A stretch of DNA of 37,704 nt from Deltaproteobacteria bacterium (GTDB lineage: Bacteria > Desulfobacterota > Deferrisomatia > Deferrisomatales > BM512), in assembly GCA_002869005.1 (NCBI GenBank), contig PKTU01000061.1, positions 1 through 37,704 of the forward strand, in the 5' to 3' direction. The position numbers and the translations under genes were made by a program. Positions 8,838-17,724 of the stretch are shown here, in pieces. Each line of letters begins with the position of its first letter. Positions within the stretch are counted from its first letter, which is position 1. The notes beneath the pieces were generated by a model. That model saw nothing but the letters and a program-made list of their open reading frames with translations. It was not told where the DNA came from and ran no database searches.

Positions 8838-9869
8838 ATGTCTTTTGATACGCTACGCTGGCGCGATGGAAGGTTGGAGCTTATCGACCAGACACTTCTC
8901 CCTGTTGAGGAGGTCTACCGCTCCTACGACGACTACCGCGAGGTTGCCAAGGCTATTGTTGACATGATTGTGCGTGGGGCTCCGGCAATAGGAGTAAGCG
9001 CGGCCTACGGACTGGCTATCGCCGCGAGGCAGGCTCTGGAGGCCGAGAACTTTTCTTCCTACATGGAGGAGGCTTATAGCGTTTTCGCCGCAACCCGGCC
9101 AACTGCGGTGAACCTCTTCTGGGGCATCGAGAGGATGCGCCAGAAGGCCTCTTCTCTGCAAGACATGGCTCCTTCTGTTATCGCCGCCGCCCTTGAGGAG
9201 GAGGCGATAGCGATTGACCGCGAGGATGTTGAGGCGAACAGGGCCATGGGCAGCTACGGTGCAGCGCTTCTGCCCGATGCGGTAAATATATTGACCCATT
9301 GCAACGCCGGGGCACTTGCCACCGCCGGCTATGGCACCGCGCTTGGAGTCATCCGCGCCGCTGTCGAGGCTGGAAAGCGAGTCAATGTATACGCAGATGA
9401 AACCCGCCCATTTCTCCAGGGGGCGCGCTTGACCTCCTGGGAGCTTCACGAGGACGATATTCCCGTAACGCTTATCTGTGACAACATGGCGGGATACCTC
9501 ATGAAACTCGGCAAGGTGGACGCGGTTATCGTAGGCGCTGACAGGATCGCTTCAAACGGTGATGTGGCGAATAAAATTGGTACGTACTCTGTTGCCCTGC
9601 TGGCAAAAGCTCACAGCATACCCTTCTATGTGTCCGCGCCAATTTCAACTATTGACTATGCGATCTCCACCGGTGAAGAGATTCCTATCGAGGAGCGAAG
9701 CCACCTTGAGGTGACAGAATGGGGTGGTGTCGTGACGGCGCCGAAAGGTATAGGGGTATGGAACCCTGCCTTTGACGTCACTCCGGCGGAGTATGTAACT
9801 GCGATAATCACCGACCGAGGGGTCGCCACCGCGCCTTACGGTGACTCGCTTCTGCGGTTAAAGGGGTAG
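8838..9869 (+). CDS. mtnA: S-methyl-5-thioribose-1-phosphate isomerase MtnA
   Basis: A 343-residue member of the eIF2B-like isomerase family. Catalytic Cys155 (ILTHCNAGALATAGYGTALG) and Asp235 (VGADRIASNGDVANKIGT) are in place, as are IVRGAPAIGV near residue 45 and ETRPFLQGARLTSWEL near 188. These distinguish MtnA from eIF2B subunits. It converts methylthioribose-1-P to methylthioribulose-1-P in methionine salvage. Starts 6 nt after gatB, so it is part of that operon. No other salvage genes are in the window, and in some bacteria the enzyme also handles 5-deoxyribose-1-P. Confidence 0.93.
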   Translation: MSFDTLRWRDGRLELIDQTLLPVEEVYRSYDDYREVAKAIVDMIVRGAPAIGVSAAYGLAIAARQALEAENFSSYMEEAYSVFAATRPTAVNLFWGIERMRQKASSLQDMAPSVIAAALEEEAIAIDREDVEANRAMGSYGAALLPDAVNILTHCNAGALATAGYGTALGVIRAAVEAGKRVNVYADETRPFLQGARLTSWELHEDDIPVTLICDNMAGYLMKLGKVDAVIVGADRIASNGDVANKIGTYSVALLAKAHSIPFYVSAPISTIDYAISTGEEIPIEERSHLEVTEWGGVVTAPKGIGVWNPAFDVTPAEYVTAIITDRGVATAPYGDSLLRLKG

Positions 9870-9872
9870 TTA

Positions 9873-10529
9873 ATGATTTTGCAGCGTTTGTTGGCGGGAT
9901 TTCTTTTGGCTCTTCTGGTTGCGGGCTGTTCATCTGTAAGCCCGGAAGACTATACAACTCTCGATTCTCTTTATCAGCAGATACTGGTCGAGATTGAGGA
10001 CGGTGATTATACCGACGCCGAAGTTTTGATCTCGGCGCTGAAATCGGAGTATCCCTTCTCTCCGCAGGCGGTTGAGGTCGAGCTCTTTCGCGCTGATATC
10101 GAGTACGATAAGGAGGAGTTTGAGCTTGCCGCGTCTGCGTACAGGCGATTTTTCGAGATGCACCCGGCTCACGAGAAGCTGCCCTATGCCCTTTACAAGA
10201 GAGCGCTCTCCTACCGCGCTATGATGGACTCCGAGGATAGGGACCAGCTGCCTACTAAGCAGATGGTGGAGACGGCGAAGACGCTCCTTGCGGCATACCC
10301 GCAAAGCGAATATGCCGATGAGGCTGAAAAGATGGTTTCCGAGGGAAGAAAGAGCATTGCCCTCCACGAACTTTACGTCGCTGAATATTACCTGAAAAGA
10401 GATAATTATAGCGCTTCAGCAGGTAGGGCGAGGATCGTGATAGAGCAGTATGGCGATACCGGCCTCGGGGGAAGGGCAAAGGCCATTTTGGAAAAGGCTA
10501 ATGCCGCCGCTGCCGAAGAGGGACGCTAG
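9873..10529 (+). CDS. bamD: outer-membrane assembly lipoprotein BamD
   Basis: A 218-residue lipoprotein. The signal peptide ends in the lipobox LVAGC, with Cys19 as the acylation site. The mature part is a series of TPR-like helices (YQQILVEIEDGDYTDAEVLI, FELAASAYRRFFEMHP, then YYLKRDNYSASAGRARIVIEQYGDT), the BamD/YfiO pattern. BamD is the essential lipoprotein of the BAM complex that inserts beta-barrel proteins into the outer membrane, so it supports a Gram-negative envelope. It starts 3 nt after mtnA. Its TAG stop interlocks with that of the convergent rng gene in the palindrome CTAG (10526-10529). Confidence 0.9.
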   Translation: MILQRLLAGFLLALLVAGCSSVSPEDYTTLDSLYQQILVEIEDGDYTDAEVLISALKSEYPFSPQAVEVELFRADIEYDKEEFELAASAYRRFFEMHPAHEKLPYALYKRALSYRAMMDSEDRDQLPTKQMVETAKTLLAAYPQSEYADEAEKMVSEGRKSIALHELYVAEYYLKRDNYSASAGRARIVIEQYGDTGLGGRAKAILEKANAAAAEEGR

Positions 10530-12067
10530 CCGTTACCTATTTCATACTCTTCAATATGGAAGTCGGCCCTCGCGTTAAGCGTGATCCTTACACCTAAAGC
10601 CTTTTCAAGAAGTTCAAGGTCGGCTCGCTCCTCCTCGAAGATAAAGCGAACCACCTCCTTGTTGGCATCGACCACGACCTCTTTTTTGGGCAGGGCGTTG
10701 CGCTTTCTCCTGAGTTCCCTGAAAATATCCGCCGCCATCGTAGCCTTTGAGCGCACCATCCCGGTGCCGTCGCAGTAGGGGCAAGGCTGCGATAGGGAGC
10801 GGCCAAGGCTTTCTCCGACACGTTTTCTCGTCATCTCAACCAGGCCGAGGCTGGAAATCTGTAGCAGGTTTGTCTTCGCGCGGTCCTTCTCGAACTCGGT
10901 CCGGAAGGTTTCAAAGACCTTGAGCCGGTTCTCCTCATGCTCCATGTCGATGAAGTCTATGATGATAATACCGCCGATGTTTCTGAGCCTCAGCTGGTAG
11001 GCTATCTCCTTTGCCGCTTCCAGATTGGTTTTGAGAATTGTCTCTTCGAGGTTGCGCTTTCCGACAAATGAGCCGGTGTTTACATCTATCGCCGTAAGCG
11101 CCTCTGTCATCTCGATGATTATATAGCCGCCGCTCTTGAGCCAAACCCGCTTGTCAAGCGCGCGGGAGAGCTCTATCTCGATCCCGTAAAAATCAAAGAT
11201 TGGATCGGGGCGGTTGTACAGCTCCACAGCGGAGACGGCGTCGGGGACGAAGGTCTCGACGAAATTCAGTATCTTTCGGTATTCATCGGGAGAGTCGACA
11301 ACTATGCGTCTCACCGAGGGGTTGTAGAGGTCGCGGATCGCCCTGAAGGTGACGTCAAGGTCGCAATGCAGGAGGGTTGGCGCTGAGGTGTTTTCACCCC
11401 TCTTTGCGATCTCTTCCCACATGCGCATGAGAAAGGTCATTTCCGGGGCCATCTCCTCTTCGGCGCAATCGACCGCCACCGTTCGGACTATGAAGCCCGC
11501 CCCTTTATTTCTCAATTTGTCTACGAGGTCGCGCAGCCTGGCGCGTTCAACGTCATCCTCAATCCTGCGGCTCACGCCTATGTGGTCCACGGTAGGTAGA
11601 TATACCGCGTTTCTCCCCGGAAGGCTTATATGCTGGGTTATCCTTGCGCCCTTGCGCCCAAGAGGCTCCTTGGCGACTTGTACTATAATCTCCTGCCCCT
11701 CTTTCAGGAGCTCTTCAATAGGGGCGTTGGGGCGGTGGTGGTAGAGGTTTTCATCATCGGAGTCGTCGCCGTTTTCATCGTCGAACTCCATCTCTTCAGC
11801 TTCTCGCCCCTGCCCTGCGACATCGGATACATAGAGAAAGGCCGCTTTCTCCAGCCCGATGTCGACAAAAGCGGCTTGCATGCCTGGCAGGACTCTCGTG
11901 ACGCGGCCCTTGTATATAGAGCCCACTATACGCCTGTCCCGCACCGACTCATGGTAGAATTCGGCGAGCACCTTGTTCTCCATCAAGGCGATCCTCGTCT
12001 CCTGAGGGCTCGCATCGATGATGATCTCTTTTTCCAGTAGTGACTGTTGCGCTGATTCTTCTACCAT
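10526..12067 (-). CDS. rng: ribonuclease E/G family protein
   Basis: A 513-residue RNase G-type enzyme without the long RNase E scaffold. An S1 domain lies at about 40-130 (GRVTRVLPGMQAAFVDIGLE), with an acidic insert around 90-115. The catalytic Mg2+ Asp residues are in LTAIDVNTGSFVG and IIIDFIDM, and the zinc-link CPYC lies near residue 432. It cleaves single-stranded AU-rich RNA in rRNA maturation and mRNA decay. It is the last gene of the long minus-strand operon; its ATG overlaps the stop of the radical SAM gene (TAATG). Pairing of rng with this radical SAM/DUF2344 gene is a recurrent bacterial arrangement. Confidence 0.94.
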   Translation of the reverse strand: MVEESAQQSLLEKEIIIDASPQETRIALMENKVLAEFYHESVRDRRIVGSIYKGRVTRVLPGMQAAFVDIGLEKAAFLYVSDVAGQGREAEEMEFDDENGDDSDDENLYHHRPNAPIEELLKEGQEIIVQVAKEPLGRKGARITQHISLPGRNAVYLPTVDHIGVSRRIEDDVERARLRDLVDKLRNKGAGFIVRTVAVDCAEEEMAPEMTFLMRMWEEIAKRGENTSAPTLLHCDLDVTFRAIRDLYNPSVRRIVVDSPDEYRKILNFVETFVPDAVSAVELYNRPDPIFDFYGIEIELSRALDKRVWLKSGGYIIIEMTEALTAIDVNTGSFVGKRNLEETILKTNLEAAKEIAYQLRLRNIGGIIIIDFIDMEHEENRLKVFETFRTEFEKDRAKTNLLQISSLGLVEMTRKRVGESLGRSLSQPCPYCDGTGMVRSKATMAADIFRELRRKRNALPKKEVVVDANKEVVRFIFEEERADLELLEKALGVRITLNARADFHIEEYEIGNG

Positions 12068-14595
12068 TAACTTTCCTGCCTGACGTCCATTCGGACCTTT
12101 ATTATTCTCTCGGTTGCGCGGCTCTTTTCGTCCAAACTGAGGAGAGAATGCAAAAAGGCCTCCAGAGAGATTGAAGAGCCGTCGCCCCCACGAGCCAGCT
12201 CAAGGGAGAGCGTTTCGCCTGAGGTCCAAAGCCCATCGACGTAATCTTTGGCCTCCAAAACCCTGTCAGGCTTGTTCGCTCTTCTTTTGATTACCTCAAA
12301 AGAGTCTTTGCGCCAATAATTATCGAGAATTTTCTCCCAGCCCCCAAGTTGTTCCGCTGCCGCTTTTGCAGCCGCTGAAGGGTAGATGGTGTACTCCTCC
12401 CTGCTGGCGCCGGTTGGCATCCCGGGGGAGAGTGGAGGGATATTTATCAGTGCCTCAATTTTCAAGCCCTCCGGGAGGAAGGCGTTGATCTTATCTCTGG
12501 TGGGCGACAGGGGTGGCATATTTGTCACCTTGGCTTCGCCTGTTTCGCAAAGCGACTCCGTCCCAAGCGGAAGCGCCGTTCCGAGGGTCATCTTGGGATG
12601 CGGGTTGAAGCCTTGTGAGTAAAAGAGTGGTACTCCCGAGGCGCGGAAGGCCTTGTGTAAGGCGCTAGTGGTGTCCAGATGTGATAAGAACGCCGCCGGG
12701 CCGGTTTTAGAGTAGCGAAAACGCATCTTTGGAAATGAAGACGAGTCTACTTCGCCGCGCGCCTTCTTTTCCCTTGCGTCGGGGTAAGGAAGGTCGCCAC
12801 GTCCGCTGATGGGAGCGATATCAACAAAATCGCAGGTGCCGCAATTCTCGCAATCGCCAATTCGGCAGTCCCCCGTGGGGAGGGCCGCGGCAGCCTTCTC
12901 GAATTCACGTAGAAAGTATTCGCGGTCAACTCCGATATCGACCATATCCCAAGGCAGGCACTCTCTGGTGTCTCTCTCCCTCAGGAAGGTCTCTTCCTCC
13001 AGGCCATGTTTCAAAAGAGCTTTGTCCCAAAGGTTCTCTTTAAATTCGCTGGTCCACCCGTCCATTCGACAACCGCTTTTGTACGCTGCCAGGGCCACTT
13101 TGCCCAGCCTCCGGTCGCCCCTGGCAAAAATCCCCTCGATTCGGCTAATACCCGCGCCGTGCCCTTTAAACTTAACCTTTTTATTATTCATGCTGTCGCG
13201 CAGCTTGCCTTGAATGCGTATCACTTCCTCAGATGAGATCTGCCGTGCCCATTGAAACGGTGTATGCGGCTTTGGCACGAAGTTGGAGACCGAGACGGTC
13301 ACCCTACCCTTACCCCCGGGCGCAAGGGCCGCTATGAGCTCAACCAGCCTCGGAATAGCCTCCCTGTCCTCCTCGGTTTCAAAGGGAAGGCCGACCATGA
13401 AGTAGAGCTTTACGCCCTTCCATCCGGCTGAGAATATTTTTGATACCGAGGTTAGTATATCTTCATCGGTGAAGTTCTTGTTTATACGCGCCCGGAGTGC
13501 CATAGACCCTGCTTCCGGTGCGAGGGTGAAACCTGTCTTTCTAACCCGCGAGACTTCCGAGAGAAAGCGGCCGTCAAGGGAGTCTATGCGTAGGCTCGGC
13601 AGGGATATCGAGACGTGCTCCTCCTCGTATTTCTCCATCAGGTTAACTAAAAGCGGCGCTATCGAAGAGTAGTCACCGGTTGAGAGTGAAAGTAGCCCAA
13701 TCTCCTCCTCTCCTGTACAGGAGAGACCTTCTTGCACTTCATTCAGAAGCTTTTCCGGTGCTCGCTCCCTCACGGGGCGGTAGAGAAAGCCTGCCTGACA
13801 AAAGCGACATCCTCTGGTACAGCCACGCGCAACCTCGACGGATAACCTGTCATGTACAATCGAGCCGAAGGGGAGTATGGGGGCAGGACTTGAATAATTA
13901 GCGTCCAGGTCCGAGATCACGCGCCTGCGAACCGAGTCTCCGCCCGTAAATCCAGCGAAGCGCCCATCCTGAAAGATAGGTGAAAAGTCAGAAGGGATAT
14001 AGACCCCCCCTATCTCTCGCAAGAGGTCAATACGCGCGGACCTTGAAAGGCCTTGTCTTTGCCCTTCCATTAGCGCCTCTGCGATTTCCCTGATGCCCTC
14101 CTCTCCCTCGCCGATAAAAAAGCAATCGAAAAAATCCGCATAAGGCTCGGGGTTTGCGGCAACAGGGCCCCCACCAATCACAATTGGATCGCCCTCGCCA
14201 CGCTCTCCGGCAAGGATTGGAACGCCGCCAAGTTCGAGCATGGCGAGCACATTAGTTATTGAAAGTTCATACTGTAGGGTGAACCCTAGGAGGTCGAAAC
14301 CACTAAGCGGCTTTCCACTCTCGCGAGATATTAGGGGAAGGGCCTCGCGCCTTAAAAGCGTCTCCATATCGGGCCAAACCGCATAAGCGCGTTCGGCGCA
14401 TACACCCTCCATTGAGTTTAGCACGTTGTAGAGGATGGGAAGGCCGAGGTGGCTCATCCCAATCTCGTAAAGGTCGGGAAAACAAAGGGCCACCTTGAGC
14501 GCTTGGAGATCCCAATCCTTGACTATCGCGCCGCTCTCGACTCCCTCATAGCGCCCCGGTTTTTCAACCTCCATGAGCAGTTGACCGTAACGCAT
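12067..14595 (-). CDS. radical SAM protein fused to DUF2344 (TIGR03960-like)
   Basis: An 842-residue two-part protein. The N-terminal part (about 1-250) is the leader domain of the TIGR03960 family. The radical SAM core begins with the cluster motif RGCTRGCRFCQAGF (Cys259, Cys263, Cys266) and runs to about 560. A cysteine-rich linker (CRIGDCENCGTCDF) near 585 may hold a second metal site. From about 625 a DUF2344 domain (TIGR03936-like) starts with MRFRYSKTGPAAFLSHLD. The substrate is not established. The constant link to rng suggests an RNA-related role, which is inference. It overlaps both neighbours by one base. Confidence 0.9.
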   Translation of the reverse strand: MRYGQLLMEVEKPGRYEGVESGAIVKDWDLQALKVALCFPDLYEIGMSHLGLPILYNVLNSMEGVCAERAYAVWPDMETLLRREALPLISRESGKPLSGFDLLGFTLQYELSITNVLAMLELGGVPILAGERGEGDPIVIGGGPVAANPEPYADFFDCFFIGEGEEGIREIAEALMEGQRQGLSRSARIDLLREIGGVYIPSDFSPIFQDGRFAGFTGGDSVRRRVISDLDANYSSPAPILPFGSIVHDRLSVEVARGCTRGCRFCQAGFLYRPVRERAPEKLLNEVQEGLSCTGEEEIGLLSLSTGDYSSIAPLLVNLMEKYEEEHVSISLPSLRIDSLDGRFLSEVSRVRKTGFTLAPEAGSMALRARINKNFTDEDILTSVSKIFSAGWKGVKLYFMVGLPFETEEDREAIPRLVELIAALAPGGKGRVTVSVSNFVPKPHTPFQWARQISSEEVIRIQGKLRDSMNNKKVKFKGHGAGISRIEGIFARGDRRLGKVALAAYKSGCRMDGWTSEFKENLWDKALLKHGLEEETFLRERDTRECLPWDMVDIGVDREYFLREFEKAAAALPTGDCRIGDCENCGTCDFVDIAPISGRGDLPYPDAREKKARGEVDSSSFPKMRFRYSKTGPAAFLSHLDTTSALHKAFRASGVPLFYSQGFNPHPKMTLGTALPLGTESLCETGEAKVTNMPPLSPTRDKINAFLPEGLKIEALINIPPLSPGMPTGASREEYTIYPSAAAKAAAEQLGGWEKILDNYWRKDSFEVIKRRANKPDRVLEAKDYVDGLWTSGETLSLELARGGDGSSISLEAFLHSLLSLDEKSRATERIIKVRMDVRQES

Positions 14596-14897
14596 CAGTG
14601 TACTCTGCCTCCCTGCGGGTCCTCGTTGGAGTCCGGGGTCTTCTGCGCCAGGGGGTCATTCATGAATTCCCGTTTACATTTTGGGCACAGGAGGAAGCCA
14701 CGGGTCTGAAAGACATCGTTACGCAGCTTGACCGGGTCGCTTCTGTCCATATGCGCCATAAATGCCTCAAGGTCCTCTATGTCGCCCTCGTTGGGCAAGC
14801 TGCCCTCAAAATCCGCCGTAACGTTTATGGTGAGCAAGTATCTTAGCGCGCCGCTCTCTATCTTCTCCGCGCAACGTTCACAATAGGTATCAGCCAC
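14595..14897 (-). CDS. small zinc-ribbon-like protein of unknown function
   Basis: A 100-residue protein starting with GTG and overlapping the 3' end of uvrA by 8 nt. It has two CxxC pairs, CERC at residues 6-9 and CPKC near 72-75, separated by a long acidic stretch. This looks like one zinc-binding treble-clef or ribbon built from the two ends. I do not recognise a named family. Its stop overlaps the start of the radical SAM gene (TGATG), so it is translationally coupled on both sides and is very likely a real gene. Confidence 0.7.
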   Translation of the reverse strand: MADTYCERCAEKIESGALRYLLTINVTADFEGSLPNEGDIEDLEAFMAHMDRSDPVKLRNDVFQTRGFLLCPKCKREFMNDPLAQKTPDSNEDPQGGRVH

Positions 14898-15939
14898 TCT
14901 TTATGCCTCGCTTCCCAAGGAGCTCTTTTAGTGCGGCTCCCGTATGTGAACGGTTAACCCGCGAAACGTCCTCGGGGGTCCCCATTGCGACGATCTCTCC
15001 TCCCCCGTCACCGCCCTCCGGCCCGAGGTCAACAATATGGTCCGCGGTTTTTATAACGTCCAGATTATGCTCAATCACTACCACGGTGTTCCCTGCGTCG
15101 CTAAGCTTGCTAAGCACCTCAAGTAGTTTTTTTACGTCATCGAAGTGGAGCCCCGTCGTTGGTTCATCGAGGACGTATAAAGTGCGTCCGGTAGCGCGCC
15201 GGGAAAGCTCCTTTGAGAGCTTTATCCGTTGTGCCTCGCCACCTGAAAGGGTGGTTGAAGGCTGCCCGATCTTTATATATCCAAGGCCCACCATCTCAAG
15301 GACCTTGAGTTTGTTGTATATGGAGGGGATGTTCCTGAAGAATTCAAGAGCTGTGGAGACGGTCATATCCAGAACGTCCGCGATGGATGCTCCCTTGTAG
15401 TGAACCTCAAGCGTTTCCCGGTTGTATCTGCGGCCTCCGCATTCATCGCATGTTACATACACGTCGGGCAAAAAGTGCATTTCGATCTTGACCAGCCCAT
15501 CTCCCTTGCAAGCCTCGCAGCGGCCACCCTTTACGTTGAAGGAAAAGCGCCCCTTCTTAAAACCTCGAACCTGAGCCTCGGGCAGCCTGGCGAAAATGTC
15601 ACGAATGTGTGTGAAAAGGCCGGTGTAGGTAGCTGGGTTTGAGCGTGGGGTTCTGCCGATAGGAGACTGGTTGACATCCACAACCTTGTCCACCAGCTCG
15701 ACGCCTTCAAGAGTTTTGAAGGGCAGGGGCCTGTGGTGCCCGCCGTGGAGGGCTTTTGATAACGCCGGGAGCAGAGTGTCGATGACCAAAGAGGACTTCC
15801 CTGAGCCTGAAACGCCTGTGATGCAAGTGAATTTACCAAGTGGTATCTCAAGGTCAAGTCCCTTCAGGTTATGGCCTGAGGCGCCCACTACTTTCAAGAC
15901 ATGCCCCTGTCCTTCCCGCCTCTTTTCGGGTACGCTCAC
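14890..15939 (-). CDS. uvrA: UvrA, C-terminal ATPase half (split from N-terminal half)
   Basis: 349 residues equal to the second half of UvrA. It has Walker [12 protein letters not shown] (about 40-50), the zinc module CEACKGDG...CDECGG, the Q-loop region, signature [15 protein letters not shown] and Walker [14 protein letters not shown]. It is in the same reading frame as the upstream fragment, and the only interruption is one TAG at 15940-15942. The codon after it is GTG, which could serve as a start, but no strong ribosome-binding site precedes it. Alignment by eye with normal UvrA is continuous: the end of the upstream fragment (YLSGK) and VSVPEKRR here match the usual linker. It may be expressed by reinitiation, by readthrough, or not at all. 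Confidence 0.9.
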   Translation of the reverse strand: MSVPEKRREGQGHVLKVVGASGHNLKGLDLEIPLGKFTCITGVSGSGKSSLVIDTLLPALSKALHGGHHRPLPFKTLEGVELVDKVVDVNQSPIGRTPRSNPATYTGLFTHIRDIFARLPEAQVRGFKKGRFSFNVKGGRCEACKGDGLVKIEMHFLPDVYVTCDECGGRRYNRETLEVHYKGASIADVLDMTVSTALEFFRNIPSIYNKLKVLEMVGLGYIKIGQPSTTLSGGEAQRIKLSKELSRRATGRTLYVLDEPTTGLHFDDVKKLLEVLSKLSDAGNTVVVIEHNLDVIKTADHIVDLGPEGGDGGGEIVAMGTPEDVSRVNRSHTGAALKELLGKRGIKSG

Positions 15940-17724
15940 CTATAGCTTGCCCGATAGGTATGACCCTGTGAGGGACTCCTTGAAATCGGCAAGTTTCTCC
16001 GGAGGGCCCTCTGCAACCACCCTCCCGCCATTCTCACCGGCGCCCGGCCCCATGTCTATGACATGGTCGGCTATTCGGATAGTCTCCTCATCGTGTTCCA
16101 CAAGGACCACGGTGTTTCCCAACTCCTTAAGTTCCTTAAGCGTCTCCAAAAGGCGGCGGTTGTCACGGTGGTGCAAGCCTATAGTCGGCTCATCCAGAAT
16201 ATAGAGGACACCTGTCAGCCTTGAGCCCACTTGTGTCGCCAGCCTTATCCTCTGGCTTTCCCCACCCGAGAGGGTCCCCGCGGAGCGGTCGAGGGTCAGG
16301 TAGCCAAGGCCTACATCCTTCAGGAAGCCCAGCCGGTCTATAACCTCTTTGAGGACTCTTTGAGCTATCGCCGCGCGTTTAGGGTCTAGCTCAAGGGTGG
16401 TGAAGAACTCAAGGCTATCGTCGACCGATAAGGCGGTTAGCTGGTTTATCGCTTTATCGCCTACGGTAACATAGCGGGATTCGATGCGAAGCCGACCTCC
16501 CCCGCATAGCTGACAATTTTGCATTTCAAGGTAGGGAGAAAGCTCATCCAGATTTTCGCCGTTGGACTCGCGTATTTTTCTTTCCATCCGGGGGATTACC
16601 CCCTCGAATGTACGTAGGGTCCGGTGGCGTAGCTTCCTTGTGCGGAAAATGAACTCGACCTTCTGCCTACCGGTGCCGTAGAGGATCGCGTTTTTGACCT
16701 CGGAGGGGAGCTTTGACCAAGGAATCTTTGTGGATGCGCCGTAATGTTTGGCTACGGCAGCGAGCATCTGGCTGTAATAAACCTGAGTGGGGCTCGCCCA
16801 AGGCGCGACCGCGCCATCCTCGATTGAGAGCGAGGTGTCGGGAACGATGAGCGCCGGGTCCACGGTAGCCTTAACCCCCAAGCCGTCACACTCCGGGCAG
16901 GCGCCGTGGGGGGAGTTGAAGGAGAATGCGCGGGGGCTCATCTCGGGCAGGGAGATGCCGCAGTCAGGACATGCGAAGCGTTCGGAGAAGATCATCTTTT
17001 CCCCTCCGCGTACGTTTGCGCCCGCCAGACCCTCTGCATGGGATAGAGCCAATTCAAGCGCTTCGGATATCCGGCTGCGCGCTTCAGGCTTTATGACTAT
17101 GCGATCGACTACGACCTCAATGTCATGCGCCTTGTTTTTGTCGAGCTCTATCTCCTCCTCCAGCTCGTACTGCTCGCCATCGACGAGAACCCGCAGAAAG
17201 CCCGCTTTCCTCAGTTGTTCGAAGAGTGTCTTATAGTGGCCCTTCCTTCCCCTGACGACCGGCGATAAAATCTCAACCCTACTCCCCTCTTCCAGGGCCA
17301 AGAGCAGGTCGGTCATCTGGGTAACCGTCTGGCTGGAGATCTCTTTTTTGCAGCTTGTGCAATGGGGAATTCCCGCTCTCGCGTAGAGTACCCTCAGGTA
17401 ATCGTATATCTCTGTCACGGTGCCGACGGTGGAGCGAGGATTTCTGCTCGTAGTCTTTTGTTCTATGGAGATAGCAGGGCTTAAGCCCTCTATTGAATCG
17501 ACGTCGGGCTTGTCCATCTGTTCGAGGAATTGACGCGCGTAAGCGGAGAGGCTTTCGACATAACGCCGTTGGCCCTCCGCATAGAGCGTATCGAAGGCGA
17601 GGCTTGACTTGCCCGAGCCGGAGAGACCTGTAATTACCACGATCTCTTCGCGTGGGATACGGATATTGAGGTTCTTTAAGTTGTGCTCGCGTGCGCCGCG
17701 AATATCTATAAAATCATTAGCCAT
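15940..17724 (-). CDS. uvrA: UvrA, N-terminal ATPase half ending at an in-frame TAG
   Basis: 594 residues equal to the first half of UvrA. It has Walker [17 protein letters not shown] (about 32-47), the UvrB-binding and insertion domains, the zinc module CPDCG...CPECDGLG (about 255-285), signature [14 protein letters not shown] and Walker [15 protein letters not shown]. Both fragments add up to 943 residues, a full-length UvrA. All motifs are intact on both sides of the stop. UvrA dimers find bulky DNA lesions and load UvrB. The ATG overlaps the stop of the phosphohexomutase gene (TAATG). Loss of the second ATPase in this polypeptide would abolish normal function unless the halves associate. 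Confidence 0.92.
   Translation of the reverse strand: MANDFIDIRGAREHNLKNLNIRIPREEIVVITGLSGSGKSSLAFDTLYAEGQRRYVESLSAYARQFLEQMDKPDVDSIEGLSPAISIEQKTTSRNPRSTVGTVTEIYDYLRVLYARAGIPHCTSCKKEISSQTVTQMTDLLLALEEGSRVEILSPVVRGRKGHYKTLFEQLRKAGFLRVLVDGEQYELEEEIELDKNKAHDIEVVVDRIVIKPEARSRISEALELALSHAEGLAGANVRGGEKMIFSERFACPDCGISLPEMSPRAFSFNSPHGACPECDGLGVKATVDPALIVPDTSLSIEDGAVAPWASPTQVYYSQMLAAVAKHYGASTKIPWSKLPSEVKNAILYGTGRQKVEFIFRTRKLRHRTLRTFEGVIPRMERKIRESNGENLDELSPYLEMQNCQLCGGGRLRIESRYVTVGDKAINQLTALSVDDSLEFFTTLELDPKRAAIAQRVLKEVIDRLGFLKDVGLGYLTLDRSAGTLSGGESQRIRLATQVGSRLTGVLYILDEPTIGLHHRDNRRLLETLKELKELGNTVVLVEHDEETIRIADHVIDMGPGAGENGGRVVAEGPPEKLADFKESLTGSYLSGKL

Noticed and set aside
8853-9449. Long open frame of 198 codons antisense to mtnA
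   Set aside because: mtnA has full catalytic motifs on the plus strand; the antisense frame shows no family pattern and is a by-product of GC-rich codon use.
15940-15942. Genome-wide reassignment of TAG as the cause of the uvrA interruption
   Set aside because: Several normal genes in the window end in TAG at the expected length (gatA, gatB, mtnA, bamD, tatC), so TAG is read as stop in general.
15671-16204. Open frame of 177 codons on the plus strand across the uvrA break
   Set aside because: It is the antisense shadow of two conserved UvrA halves, rich in Ser, Pro and Arg with no domain pattern.
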